Shown one piece after another: positions 22,508-31,254 of a stretch of 40,787 nucleotides of DNA. Each line of letters begins with the position of its first letter. The first letter of the stretch is position 1. The notes under the pieces were generated by a model. It did no database searches. It saw only the letters and a program-made list of their open reading frames with translations, and had not been told where the DNA came from. The stretch is from Chitinophagaceae bacterium (lineage in GTDB: Bacteria > Bacteroidota > Bacteroidia > Chitinophagales > Chitinophagaceae), in assembly GCA_014379345.1 (NCBI GenBank), contig JACMLY010000146.1:1-40787 (forward strand), read 5' to 3'. Made by a program: the position numbers and the translations under genes.

Positions 22508-23215
22508 TTCAATAGCAGGGGCAATCTCTTTGCTTGTATAGCGCTCAATTCTTCTGACTGTCCAGATCGACAATACCAGCCATATAATGCCCATGGCAAA
22601 CCCGGCCAGTACGTCGCTCGCGTAATGTACCCGAAGGTAAATCCTGCTCAAACCAATGATCAGTATCAGGATCAATAGCAGTACGATCAATATCCAACGC
22701 GCTATTTTGTTGGATACATTGTGCCATACAAGATAAATCAATAATCCGTAAAAGGCAACGCTCAGCAAAGCATGCCCGCTTGGAAAACTGAGTCCGCTGA
22801 CAGTGCGTAGCAGCGGATCATTTGGACGGGGGCGGCCAAACAGATTTTTCAGAACAAACATCAGGGAAAGACCCCCCAGCGATACAACCGGAATGGTGAT
22901 TGAATACCAGCGATGTCTCCTGATAAACAAAAAATATCCTATCAATAAAAGATTCATGGGAATTAAGAAAGTATGTGTTCCCATGAAGGTGAAAAATTCC
23001 ATGGTATCGGTGCGCAGCTCATTAATGAGAGGCCTCATAAAATCAAACACCGCATAATCAAACTCGTCCTTTTTTTGCCAAAAGATCCGCCTTGCAAGAA
23101 ATACAAACAAAAAAAATGAAAGCACGAAAAGCACCAATATAATTATCAATTCTACCGACAACAGGGTGATGGTTGCCCAGAATTTTTTCGCGGTATTTTT
23201 TACAAAGCGTCTCAT
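22499..23215 (-). CDS. PAP2 family membrane phosphatase
   Basis: A 238-residue integral membrane phosphatase of the PAP2 (phosphatidic acid phosphatase type 2/undecaprenyl-pyrophosphatase) superfamily. All three family motifs are present: KNLFGRPRP, FPSGHA and SRIYLRVHYASD. About six hydrophobic helices surround them, with the active site expected on the periplasmic side. It probably dephosphorylates a lipid phosphate such as undecaprenyl pyrophosphate or phosphatidate. The last codons and stop are read from a TTTAAGG-type repeat. It stands as a single gene. Confidence 0.92.
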   Translation of the reverse strand: MRRFVKNTAKKFWATITLLSVELIIILVLFVLSFFLFVFLARRIFWQKKDEFDYAVFDFMRPLINELRTDTMEFFTFMGTHTFLIPMNLLLIGYFLFIRRHRWYSITIPVVSLGGLSLMFVLKNLFGRPRPNDPLLRTVSGLSFPSGHALLSVAFYGLLIYLVWHNVSNKIARWILIVLLLILILIIGLSRIYLRVHYASDVLAGFAMGIIWLVLSIWTVRRIERYTSKEIAPAIEKV

Positions 23216-23366
23216 TCATTCGAATATACACTCTCAAAAGCAAAGAAAAGAAGTCAACTGATCGAGCCGGGTATTAAATGAATGCACTTGCAAGGAATCT
23301 GCCAGCTTTACCGGTTTTTCATTTGCAAAAGGTTTTGTTTATACATTCGCTAACAAATGCTCCTTC

Positions 23367-23951
23367 ATGCAGTACGATATTCCGTCTTTTAATCATTTAA
23401 TAAAGAATCGCCGTTCCGTCTTTCCGGATCAATTTGAGCCCGGGAAACAGGCGCCTGCGGAATTTATTCAGCAGATTTTGGAAAATGCTACCTGGGCGCC
23501 TAATCACGGTCACACCGAACCCTGGCATTTCAGCGTTTTCACCGGCAACGGATTAAAAAAACTGGCGCAGTTTCAAAGCGAGTTGTACAAAAGTGAATCC
23601 GGGGACACGTTTAAAGAAGCAAAATATCTCAAACTGCTCCGAAATCCATTGCTTGCCTCGCACATTATATCTATCGGAATGAAACGTTCTGCTGAAAGAA
23701 AAATTCCTGAGATAGAAGAAATTGCAGCAGTGGCCTGTGCAGTACAGAATATTTATTTATCGACCTCAGTATATGGATTAGGAGGCTACTGGACAACCGG
23801 AGGCGTTACATATATGGAAAAAGCCAAATCATTTTTCGGTTTGGAAAAAGAAGACAAACTACTGGGATTTTTTTACATCGGATATATCGCCATCCCTTCG
23901 CAGGCTGCATCAAGAAAACCCGTTCATGAGAAAGTCGCCTGGATAGAATGA
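23367..23951 (+). CDS. Nitroreductase family protein
   Basis: A 194-residue FMN-dependent oxidoreductase. The N-terminal FMN-phosphate motif is KNRRSVFP (13-20), followed by NATWAPNHGHTEPWHF, close to the YdjA-like compact nitroreductases. The C-terminal half contains GLGGYWTTGG, the loop over the flavin, and DKLLGFFYIGY. It probably reduces nitro or quinone compounds with NAD(P)H in the cytosol; the real substrate is unknown. A TACATTCG box at 23342-23349 lies just upstream and resembles the promoter -7 element with one mismatch. The gene ends 71 bp before the dehydrogenase gene. Confidence 0.9.
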   Translation: MQYDIPSFNHLIKNRRSVFPDQFEPGKQAPAEFIQQILENATWAPNHGHTEPWHFSVFTGNGLKKLAQFQSELYKSESGDTFKEAKYLKLLRNPLLASHIISIGMKRSAERKIPEIEEIAAVACAVQNIYLSTSVYGLGGYWTTGGVTYMEKAKSFFGLEKEDKLLGFFYIGYIAIPSQAASRKPVHEKVAWIE

Positions 23952-23988
23952 TAGGTATGAAGTGGACGGGGATAGACTAAAAACAAAC

Positions 23989-23996
23989 TATTTTTG
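23989..23996 (+). promoter_or_regulatory. -7 promoter element of the YdiJ-like gene
   Basis: TATTTTTG fits TAnnTTTG exactly and lies 26 nt before the ATG at 24023. No clear TTG -33 element is found at the right distance, so the promoter may be weak or assisted. Confidence 0.5.
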
Positions 23997-24022
23997 CAGG
24001 CTATTCAAACGGAAACGCAACA

Positions 24023-26953
24023 ATGAAGCTGAAGCTGGAACAATTGGCTCAAGATTTAGAAGGAGAATTTTATGATGATGAAACGATGCGTATTTTATAC
24101 GCCACCGACGCATCGGCCTACCGCGAAATGCCTCTTGCCGTGGCAATACCGAGGACTATAGATGATATCAAAAAACTAATTGCATTTGCCCGGGCAGAAA
24201 AAACATCATTGATTCCAAGAACAGCCGGTACCTCCCTGGCAGGGCAGGTTGTAGGCAATGGGATCATTGTAGACGTTTCAAAATATTTTACATCGATACT
24301 GGAACTGAATACTGCGGACAACTGGGTTCGGGTACAACCTGGTGTCATTCGCGACGAACTGAATATTTTTCTTAAACCCCACAGTTTGTTTTTCGGACCT
24401 GAAACATCTACCGCAAACAGGGCCATGATCGGGGGAATGGTAGGAAATAATTCCTGCGGTTCAAATTCCGTTGTTTACAGAAGTACAAGAGAACATTTGC
24501 TGGAAGTAAAGGTCTTGTTAAGCGACGGCTCAGAGGCGGAATTTAAAACAATAGGACCGGATGATTTTCACAATAAGTGCGAGGGCACAGGACTGGAAGC
24601 ATCGATCTATAAAACTGTTCGCGGCATTTTAGGTAATTATGATAACCAACTGGAGATACGAAAGGAATTTCCAAAGAAATCCGTAGAACGAAGGAATACA
24701 GGGTACGCCATCGACATGCTGTTGGAGACTGCACCTTTTACAGCCGGAACACCCGATTTCAATTTTTGTCAACTGATTGCAGGTTCCGAGGGAACACTGG
24801 CATTTATTACGGAAATAAAATTGAACGTTGTTCCTTTGCCACCGAAAGAAACAGGTTTGTTATGTGTTCATTTCAACACGATCGATGAAGCACTGAGAGC
24901 TAATTTGATTGCATTGCGTTATCGTCCCAGTGCCAGCGAATTGATTGATCATTATATTCTGGAATGTACAAAAGACAATATTGAACAAAATAAGAACCGG
25001 TTCTTCGTTCAGGGAGATCCGGGAGCTATTCTTGTTATTGAATTTGCTCGATCAACAAAGGAAGAGATCATCGGAATAGCCAAACAGCTTGAATCGGAAA
25101 TGAGAGAGGAGGCATTGGGTTATCATTTTCCCTTATTGTCTGGCGAAGATACAAAGAAAATATGGACGCTTAGAAAAGCCGGGCTTGGATTGCTCAGCAA
25201 TCTGCCCGGAGATAGTAAAGCCGTGCCGGTAATCGAAGATACTGCGGTGGATGTGCAGGACCTTCCGGCATACATCCGCGACTTCAATGAAATTTTAAAG
25301 AAACACAATCTATATTCTGTCCATTATGCACATGCAGGCTCAGGTGAAATACATTTGCGTCCCATCATTAATTTGAAAACAGCGGAAGGAAACCATCTGT
25401 TCAGGACAATTGCCGAAGAGATTGCGACACTTGTAAAAAAATATGACGGTTCATTAAGCGGCGAGCACGGCGATGGAAGGTTACGGGGAGAATTCATCAG
25501 GCAAATGGTAGGAGAAAAAAACTATACACTTCTGCAACAGATAAAACGCAGTTGGGATCCCGAAAATATATTTAATCCCAATAAGATCGTGGATACTCCA
25601 TCTATGAATACGATGCTCCGGTATACACCCGGGCAGCAAACACCTGCCTTTGAAACGGTTTTCCGTTTTCATAACCAGGATATACTTCAGCATGCAGAAC
25701 AGTGTAACGGATCAGGAGACTGCCGTAAAACACAGATATCCGGAGGAACTATGTGCCCGTCCTTTATGGCAACGCGCAGTGAAAAGGACACAACCAGGGC
25801 CAGGGCAAATATCCTTAGAGAGTTTTTGACAAATTCGAAAAAACTGAACCGGTTTGATCATGAGGAAATTCTGGATGTGATGGATCTCTGTCTGAGTTGC
25901 AAAGGTTGTAAATCTGAATGTCCCTCCAATGTGGATGTGGCCAAACTAAAAGCGGAATTTCTTCAGCATTACTATGATGCCAACGGTGTGCCCTTTCGTT
26001 CACGGCTGATCGCTAATTTTAATGCATCCTCCCGGCTTGGATCAGTAATACCCGGACTTTATAATTTTATGATGACTGCGCCGGTGATCAGTGAGCTTAT
26101 AAAACGGATATCAGGATTTGCGGTTAAAAGGTCTATGCCGGTTTTGCATAATGAGACAGTAAAGAGTTGGTATAAAAAGAATGAAAAAAAGGCTAAGAGA
26201 TTAAAGGAGGGGAAAAGAGAGAAAAGAGTGTATTTGTTTTGCGATGAGTTCACCAATTATAATGATACTGAAATAGGGATAAAGGCCATCTTATTGCTTC
26301 AGAAATTAGGATATGAAGTGATCATACCCGAGCACTTGGAAAGCGGACGTGCCTGGCTGTCAAAGGGATTTGTACGAGAGGCAAAAAAAATTGCCAATAA
26401 AAACATCGCATTACTAAGCCCGATTGTTACTGAGGACGCGCCTCTGGTAGGAATTGAGCCCTCGGCCATTCTTACTTTCAGGGACGAATACATTGATCTT
26501 GCAAGCGATGCTAAGTTGGAGGCAGCAAAAAAATTAGCTGCAAATGCTTTTTTGATCGATGAATTTATTGCCATGGAAACGCAGAAAGGAACTATCAGCA
26601 AAGCCCGGTTCACCAAAGACAAAAGGTTTATCCAGCTTCATGCACATTGTCAGCAAAAAGCATTGTCCTCAGTAGTTTCTTCGGTCAAAATGTTGTCTCT
26701 ACCGGAAAATTATTCGGTCGAAGTGATTCCTTCCGGTTGTTGCGGCATGGCGGGATCATTCGGATACGAAAAGGAGCATTACGAGCTTTCTATGAAAATC
26801 GGTGAACTGGTATTATTTCCCATTGTGCGTAGCCAGGATCAAGATACGATCATAGCTGCTCCCGGCACCAGCTGCCGGCACCAGATCAAAGATGGCACAG
26901 GTAAAAAAGCATTGCATACAGTAGAAGTATTATACGAAGCTTTAATAAATTAA
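24023..26953 (+). CDS. FAD-linked oxidase / Fe-S protein, YdiJ-like 2-hydroxyacid dehydrogenase
   Basis: A 976-residue fusion of a GlcD-like flavoprotein and a GlcF-like iron-sulphur protein. The FAD-binding PCMH domain is N-terminal, with RTAGTSLAGQ and GNNSCGSNSVVYRSTREH, followed by the C-terminal oxidase domain (HAGSGEIHLRP, SGEHGDGRLRG). The Fe-S part has Cys561 and nearby cysteines, the cluster CLSCKGCKSECP (C623, C626, C629, C633), and the CCG domain GCCGMAGSFGYE (C906, C907) plus PGTSCRH. Related proteins oxidise D-2-hydroxyglutarate or D-lactate and pass electrons on to a carrier. The substrate here is not settled. The peptide chain appears complete. Confidence 0.9.
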   Translation: MKLKLEQLAQDLEGEFYDDETMRILYATDASAYREMPLAVAIPRTIDDIKKLIAFARAEKTSLIPRTAGTSLAGQVVGNGIIVDVSKYFTSILELNTADNWVRVQPGVIRDELNIFLKPHSLFFGPETSTANRAMIGGMVGNNSCGSNSVVYRSTREHLLEVKVLLSDGSEAEFKTIGPDDFHNKCEGTGLEASIYKTVRGILGNYDNQLEIRKEFPKKSVERRNTGYAIDMLLETAPFTAGTPDFNFCQLIAGSEGTLAFITEIKLNVVPLPPKETGLLCVHFNTIDEALRANLIALRYRPSASELIDHYILECTKDNIEQNKNRFFVQGDPGAILVIEFARSTKEEIIGIAKQLESEMREEALGYHFPLLSGEDTKKIWTLRKAGLGLLSNLPGDSKAVPVIEDTAVDVQDLPAYIRDFNEILKKHNLYSVHYAHAGSGEIHLRPIINLKTAEGNHLFRTIAEEIATLVKKYDGSLSGEHGDGRLRGEFIRQMVGEKNYTLLQQIKRSWDPENIFNPNKIVDTPSMNTMLRYTPGQQTPAFETVFRFHNQDILQHAEQCNGSGDCRKTQISGGTMCPSFMATRSEKDTTRARANILREFLTNSKKLNRFDHEEILDVMDLCLSCKGCKSECPSNVDVAKLKAEFLQHYYDANGVPFRSRLIANFNASSRLGSVIPGLYNFMMTAPVISELIKRISGFAVKRSMPVLHNETVKSWYKKNEKKAKRLKEGKREKRVYLFCDEFTNYNDTEIGIKAILLLQKLGYEVIIPEHLESGRAWLSKGFVREAKKIANKNIALLSPIVTEDAPLVGIEPSAILTFRDEYIDLASDAKLEAAKKLAANAFLIDEFIAMETQKGTISKARFTKDKRFIQLHAHCQQKALSSVVSSVKMLSLPENYSVEVIPSGCCGMAGSFGYEKEHYELSMKIGELVLFPIVRSQDQDTIIAAPGTSCRHQIKDGTGKKALHTVEVLYEALIN

Positions 26954-26982
26954 AGATCGATCAAATCTTCGTGTTCGCGGCG

Positions 26983-27115
26983 TTCTCCTGTGTACCTCTG
27001 TGCATGCCTCCGTCGCCAATGTGGTTAAAAAACTCTTGCATGGTTAGACGCTTTATGTGTAGCACCAAATTTAACCACAGAGGCGACGGAGGTACGCACA
27101 GAGGCACACAGGAAG
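26983..27115. repeat. Long imperfect hairpin, CCTCTGTG repeat family, copy 2
   Basis: Arms 26983-27028 and 27071-27115 are near-perfect reverse complements, made of CCTGTGTACCTCTGTGC, CCTCCGTCGCC and TGTGGTTAA. It has the same design and length as the copy at 7613-7743. It follows the YdiJ-like gene and precedes the aldo/keto reductase gene, so it may separate the two transcripts. Confidence 0.8.
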
Positions 27116-27175
27116 ACATGAAGAAATATACCGAATACCAAAAACTTTTGTTGATGTCAGCATAAACTATAAGAT

Positions 27176-28138
27176 ATGGCTAAAGGTGTATCCAGAAAAA
27201 ATTTTTTGCAATGGGGAGCAGGATTGACGGGTTCATTATTGATGAACCGTTACGGGCAGGCTTTTAGTGCAACTCAAATTGCGGAGGATCCGCAGAAGAT
27301 GGACGAAAGAAAAATCATTTTACGAACGATCCCGTCATCGGGCGAGAAGTTGCCGGCGATTGGTATGGGTACCTGGTTAACCTTTGATGCGGGAGATTCA
27401 GAAACGCGTAGAAATAGTCTGAAAGAGGTGTTGCGTATTTTCAGGCAGCATGGTGGAAAACTTATTGATTCGTCACCGATGTATGGTTCTTCAGAAAAAG
27501 TGGCGGGTGACATAGTCGCTGAGCTCAAAATACGAAAGGATATTTTTCTGGCTACGAAAGTATGGACCAATGGTGAACAAAATGGTATCGTCCAAATGAA
27601 GCAATCGTTCGAAAAAATGCAAACGGCTACCATGGATCTGATGCAGGTTCACAATCTGGTAGATGCTGAAATCCATTTACGAACGCTGCGAAACTGGAAA
27701 GCCGAGGGTAAAATACGATACTCAGGCATTACTCATTATGTTGTGAGTGCCTATCCTGATCTCATGGAGCTGATTAAAAAGCAAAAGCCAGACTTCGTTC
27801 AATTTAATTATAATATCAGGGTTCGTGATGCGGAGAAACGGTTATTACCTTTTTGCCAGGACAATGGTATTGCAGTCATTAATAACCGCCCTTTTGATGG
27901 AGGCACACTGTTCGAAAATGTAGAAGGAAAAACATTACCGGGATGGGCCAAAGAAAATGAAATTCAAAATTGGGCGCAATTCTTTTTAAAATATATCGTC
28001 TCCCACCCTGCTGTTACCTGCGCTATTCCGGCTACTTCAAAACCCGGGCATATGCAGGAAAACATACAGGCAGCTTATGGCTTGTTGCCTGATCAGGCAA
28101 CAAGGAAAAAAATGAGTGATTTTTTTGAAGGGCTGTAA
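27176..28138 (+). CDS. Aldo/keto reductase with Tat-like signal
   Basis: A 320-residue NADPH-dependent aldo/keto reductase. The catalytic tetrad is visible: D98 (KLIDSS), Y103 (PMYGSSE), K128 (LATKVW) and H159 (QVHN). The N-terminus MAKGVSRKNFLQWGAG with the following hydrophobic run resembles a Tat signal, although it has only one Arg (SRKNFL). Export of a folded, cofactor-loaded enzyme would fit Tat. The reaction is probably reduction of an aldehyde or ketone; the substrate is unknown. An intrinsic terminator follows directly. Confidence 0.88.
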   Translation: MAKGVSRKNFLQWGAGLTGSLLMNRYGQAFSATQIAEDPQKMDERKIILRTIPSSGEKLPAIGMGTWLTFDAGDSETRRNSLKEVLRIFRQHGGKLIDSSPMYGSSEKVAGDIVAELKIRKDIFLATKVWTNGEQNGIVQMKQSFEKMQTATMDLMQVHNLVDAEIHLRTLRNWKAEGKIRYSGITHYVVSAYPDLMELIKKQKPDFVQFNYNIRVRDAEKRLLPFCQDNGIAVINNRPFDGGTLFENVEGKTLPGWAKENEIQNWAQFFLKYIVSHPAVTCAIPATSKPGHMQENIQAAYGLLPDQATRKKMSDFFEGL

Positions 28139-28143
28139 AAAAT

Positions 28144-28167
28144 AAAACCGGTGACAACCGGTTTTTT
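28144..28167 (+). terminator. Intrinsic terminator of the aldo/keto reductase gene
   Basis: AAAACCGG (28144-28151) and CCGGTTTT (28158-28165) form an 8-bp stem with a 6-nt loop and a T6 tail, five bases after the stop codon. Confidence 0.85.
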
Positions 28168-28194
28168 ACATAGAGCAGCTTTGGCTAATCAGAG

Positions 28195-28383
28195 CTATGG
28201 GGCCATTGTTTTTTCTGAATCGTCCTGGTATTGCTGTGCGCGGATCTGGATGATCCTCTGGCGCAGCTCCGTCAGTTCTTCCATAGAACAATTGCTGTTC
28301 AACGCATGAATGAATTTCCGGCATTCCTTAATAAAGAGTGCGGATAATCCGATGTCTTGTGGATTCGTAGAATTACAATTCAT
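28195..28383 (-). CDS. Hypothetical small protein, 62 aa
   Basis: A short frame on the minus strand, downstream of and in the same direction as the response-regulator gene. The product is polar and probably helical (KECRKFIHALNSN, EELTELRQRIIQIRAQQ), with no signal peptide or membrane segment. I recognise no family. In favour: it fills a gap with no competing gene and shares direction with its neighbour. Against: it is short and no clear promoter is visible. It could be a small partner of the response regulator, but that is only a guess from position. Confidence 0.45.
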   Translation of the reverse strand: MNCNSTNPQDIGLSALFIKECRKFIHALNSNCSMEELTELRQRIIQIRAQQYQDDSEKTMAP

Positions 28384-28563
28384 AGTTTTTCAGAGCTTAG
28401 GTTTTATATTGGGAAGCAGCTAACTGTGCATAAATAACGAATAAATGTGAATATATTATAAGCATTCAACCTTCTGATTCAAATTCTTGATTCAGATTAA
28501 CTGTTTTTATAATTTGGGACTAACATTTGTTCGTTTTCGCGTGATGTCATTAATCATATCAGA

Positions 28564-28971
28564 TTAAAGGATCATATATATTTTCAGCAGGTCTTCGATC
28601 ACCTTCCTTAGATCGGTAATATTTGGTGGCTTGGTAATAAAAAAATTTGCGCCCAGCTTATAGGCTTCGCTTTTATCTGATGATAATCTCGAGTTGGAAA
28701 AAATGACTACTGGAATATGCCGATATACAAAGTTGGCTTTGAGTAATTGTAAAACCTGCATGCCATCCATTTTCGGCATATGTCTATCGAGAAATATTAA
28801 GGCCGGTATCTGATCGCGGTAGCAGGTATCAAGATATTCCATCAATTCAATGCCATCTGCCATTTCGATCAATTCTCTTTTGATCTGGTAATCATTAAAG
28901 ATCAATTTGAAAATCATCCTGTCATCAGGGTCATCATCAACCAGGAAAATAGGCCGCTGGGTCTTTGTCAT
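28564..28971 (-). CDS. Single-domain response regulator
   Basis: A 135-residue CheY-like receiver without an output domain. Key residues are the acidic cluster in VDDDPDD (11-17), the phospho-acceptor D62 in FLDRHMPKMDG, S92 in IFSNS and K114 in ITKPP. Such proteins relay phosphate from a histidine kinase to a partner by protein contact. No kinase is encoded in this window, so the cognate partner must lie elsewhere. A good promoter precedes it, and a 62-residue frame of unknown role follows 180 bp downstream. Confidence 0.93.
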   Translation of the reverse strand: MTKTQRPIFLVDDDPDDRMIFKLIFNDYQIKRELIEMADGIELMEYLDTCYRDQIPALIFLDRHMPKMDGMQVLQLLKANFVYRHIPVVIFSNSRLSSDKSEAYKLGANFFITKPPNITDLRKVIEDLLKIYMIL

Positions 28972-29331
28972 GAATTTCGGTTACGTATCAAAGATAAGAA
29001 TAAGGTGATCAAAACAATTTGTTCATAGGCCGGATTAGTTGAATGTGATGAACATTGTTGTCCGGTTAATAACATTGGTCTTTGACCGGATCAAAATGAA
29101 TAGCCTGAAGCGTATGCATGGAATGGATCGCAGCACCGTTCGAAGATTTTACTCATGACACTGGTGACAACGCCCCGGCGAAATATGTAGAGATGATGCA
29201 ACAATAAACAACGGAATAGGTTTTCAGTCGCCTTTTTCGCTCTGTATCTACCATTTTTTCCAGGTACAAGTGGCTGGCTTAATACTTGTAATCGTACATG
29301 CAAAAAAATCATATTTCTAAATTTCAGTGAA
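28972..29331. other. Gap without a recognisable gene
   Basis: These 360 bp hold the response-regulator promoter on one side and the upstream region of the SDR gene on the other. A minus-strand frame of 83 codons crosses it but has cysteine- and histidine-rich, family-less sequence and overlaps the SDR start region. I see no RNA gene or strong hairpin. Confidence 0.5.
28989..29017 (-). promoter_or_regulatory. Promoter of the response-regulator gene
   Basis: On the minus strand TTG (29015-29017) and TATCTTTG (28989-28996) are 18 nt apart, close to the Bacteroidota consensus. The -7 box ends 17 nt before the ATG at 28971. Confidence 0.6.
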
Positions 29332-30198
29332 ATGAAGACCAATAAGACAATGCCAAAGGAAGTTGCTCCTCAACATCAGGATAAGCAGCCGGGAATAGAA
29401 AAGGAAATGACTCCACGCCCCATTTATGATAATAACGAACCGGGACACGGTCGCCTTAAAGGAAAAGTGGCGATCATTACCGGAGGCGATAGCGGCATTG
29501 GCAGAGCAGTAGCAATTGCCTATGCCAAGGAAGGTGCGGAAACGGTGATTGTATACCTTAATGAACACGAGGATGCAAAACAAACAGCTGACGAAATACG
29601 TAAATACGGGAAGGAAACTTTATTGATTGCCACAGATATTTCAAAGGAAGAGAATTGCAAAAAAATCATTGATCAAACACTTGAAAAATTTAATCGCTTA
29701 GATATACTGGTTAATAACGCAGCCGTTCAATATGTTCAACATGCCATCGAAGATATTTCTGCCGAACAGCTCGAATATACTTTCCGGGTAAATATTTTTT
29801 CTCAGTTTTACTTAAGCAAATTTGCAGTGCCGCATTTGAAGGAGGGAAGTAGCATTATTAACACGGCATCGATTACCGCTTATAGGGGGAACGAGGAGTT
29901 AATGGATTATTCCTCCACAAAGGGAGCCATCGTATCTTTCACCAGGGCTCTGTCGCAATCCCTTGTCAAAAAAGGTATCCGGGTGAATGCGGTAGCTCCG
30001 GGCCCTGTTTGGACACCATTAATACCCGCCTCTTTCGACGAAGAGAAAGTAGGCGAATTTGGAAAAAATACCCCTATAGGCCGTACAGCCCAGCCTGTGG
30101 AGATTGCACCCTCGTATGTTTTTCTTGCATCGAATGACGGCGTATTCTTTACCGGGCAGGTTCTGCATCCAAACGGCGGATCAGTTGTAAACACTTGA
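29332..30198 (+). CDS. SDR family oxidoreductase (general-stress type)
   Basis: A 288-residue short-chain dehydrogenase with a polar N-terminal extension of about 40 residues (many Gln, Pro, Lys), as in the general-stress SDRs of the YhdF/GspA type. Motifs are TGGDSGIG (50-57) for the cofactor, NNAA (128-131), and the catalytic S180, Y193 and K197 (YSSTK). The C-terminal NGGSVVNT is typical. It probably uses NAD(P)H on a small alcohol or carbonyl compound; the specific substrate is unknown. Confidence 0.92.
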   Translation: MKTNKTMPKEVAPQHQDKQPGIEKEMTPRPIYDNNEPGHGRLKGKVAIITGGDSGIGRAVAIAYAKEGAETVIVYLNEHEDAKQTADEIRKYGKETLLIATDISKEENCKKIIDQTLEKFNRLDILVNNAAVQYVQHAIEDISAEQLEYTFRVNIFSQFYLSKFAVPHLKEGSSIINTASITAYRGNEELMDYSSTKGAIVSFTRALSQSLVKKGIRVNAVAPGPVWTPLIPASFDEEKVGEFGKNTPIGRTAQPVEIAPSYVFLASNDGVFFTGQVLHPNGGSVVNT

Positions 30199-30252
30199 GG
30201 CGTGAGGATTGAAAATTGAAAGTTTAACGTCACGATATTCCCTGGTATTTGT

Positions 30253-31098
30253 CTAAAAGTTAACCTTCATCCATTTGTCCATGGCCACGCCATCCCAGGT
30301 GCCGGGAACGATCATGCGGCGTATTGCATAAAGCGGTTCAATGCTATCTCTTTTATTCGATGATAATTGAAAAGCCGCCTTATACTTGCGCTTTTTCAAT
30401 TCAGGAATCGCAGCTTCATTCCATTCTCCAAAAGGATAAGCAAAATACTCCACCGGTTTTCCAATAATTGCTTCGAGTTTGTTCTTGGGTTTTGCAAGTT
30501 GAAAATCCCAATCATCTCCGGTATATTTTTTTACATTGTGATGATCTGTTGTGTGGGAAGCGATAACGTGCCCCTTATGAGACAATGCTTTTAATTGTTC
30601 CGAACTCATATACCCGGGCCGGCCAATGGAGATTGTCATAATAAAAAAAACCCCTTTAAATCCATATTTGTCCAATTCTGCTGCGCCTACCGTAAATTGT
30701 TCTTCACTGGTATCATCAAAAGAGATCATGACAGGTTTCTGCGGCAAACTGATTCCTGAGGCTAAATATGCATAATATTGTTCCGCGGTGATGGTATGAT
30801 AACCACTATCGGCCAACATCTTTATTTGTTTTCTAAAGACCGTTGCGGGAACAATATATGTTTTGGCGCCAGATCCATCTGTTGCACGGTAGTCACGCAG
30901 GCGGTGATAGCATAATATCGGTACCTGGGGCCGGGCCAGGATCACTCCGGCTTCGGCAACAGGCTGTTCTATTTTGCCGGCTTCTTTTTTTGAGGCAGGG
31001 ACTGGCTTTTTTATAGTGGCCAGATCTTTCTGAACGGGGTATGTGCATTGTTGAAAGCATGCAGCTGTCAACATAAAGATGAGTACGGGGTTTTTCAT
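30253..31098 (-). CDS. Polysaccharide deacetylase lipoprotein
   Basis: A NodB-homology deacetylase of 281 residues. The metal and catalytic motifs are SFDD (in VMISFDDTSEEQF) and SHTTDHH (ASHTTDHHNV). The strand ILCYHRLRDY opens the domain and YFAYPFGEWNE closes the core. I chose the ATG at 31098, which starts a clean lipoprotein signal (MKNPVLIFMLTAACFQQC). The ATG at 31125 would add nine residues before it. A Lys/Pro/Ala-rich linker follows the Cys. It probably removes acetyl groups from a surface or cell-wall glycan at the periplasmic side of a membrane. Confidence 0.9.
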   Translation of the reverse strand: MKNPVLIFMLTAACFQQCTYPVQKDLATIKKPVPASKKEAGKIEQPVAEAGVILARPQVPILCYHRLRDYRATDGSGAKTYIVPATVFRKQIKMLADSGYHTITAEQYYAYLASGISLPQKPVMISFDDTSEEQFTVGAAELDKYGFKGVFFIMTISIGRPGYMSSEQLKALSHKGHVIASHTTDHHNVKKYTGDDWDFQLAKPKNKLEAIIGKPVEYFAYPFGEWNEAAIPELKKRKYKAAFQLSSNKRDSIEPLYAIRRMIVPGTWDGVAMDKWMKVNF

Positions 31099-31254
31099 AA
31101 GGGTAACACTTAGCTTAACAGGCAAACGGACGATTGTCTCCTTTAAAACGAAAGGCTGTAAAAGAAAGTGTATGCAGGTTGAAATTTTCAGGGGATTTTA
31201 ATCCAAACCATAGCATATTTTTTGTATGAATCATTGTTCATTATAGCGAATTTT

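Noticed and set aside
29091..29342. Minus-strand frame of 83 codons in the gap before the SDR gene
   Set aside because: No recognisable domain, overlaps the SDR start, and composition is unlike neighbouring genes.
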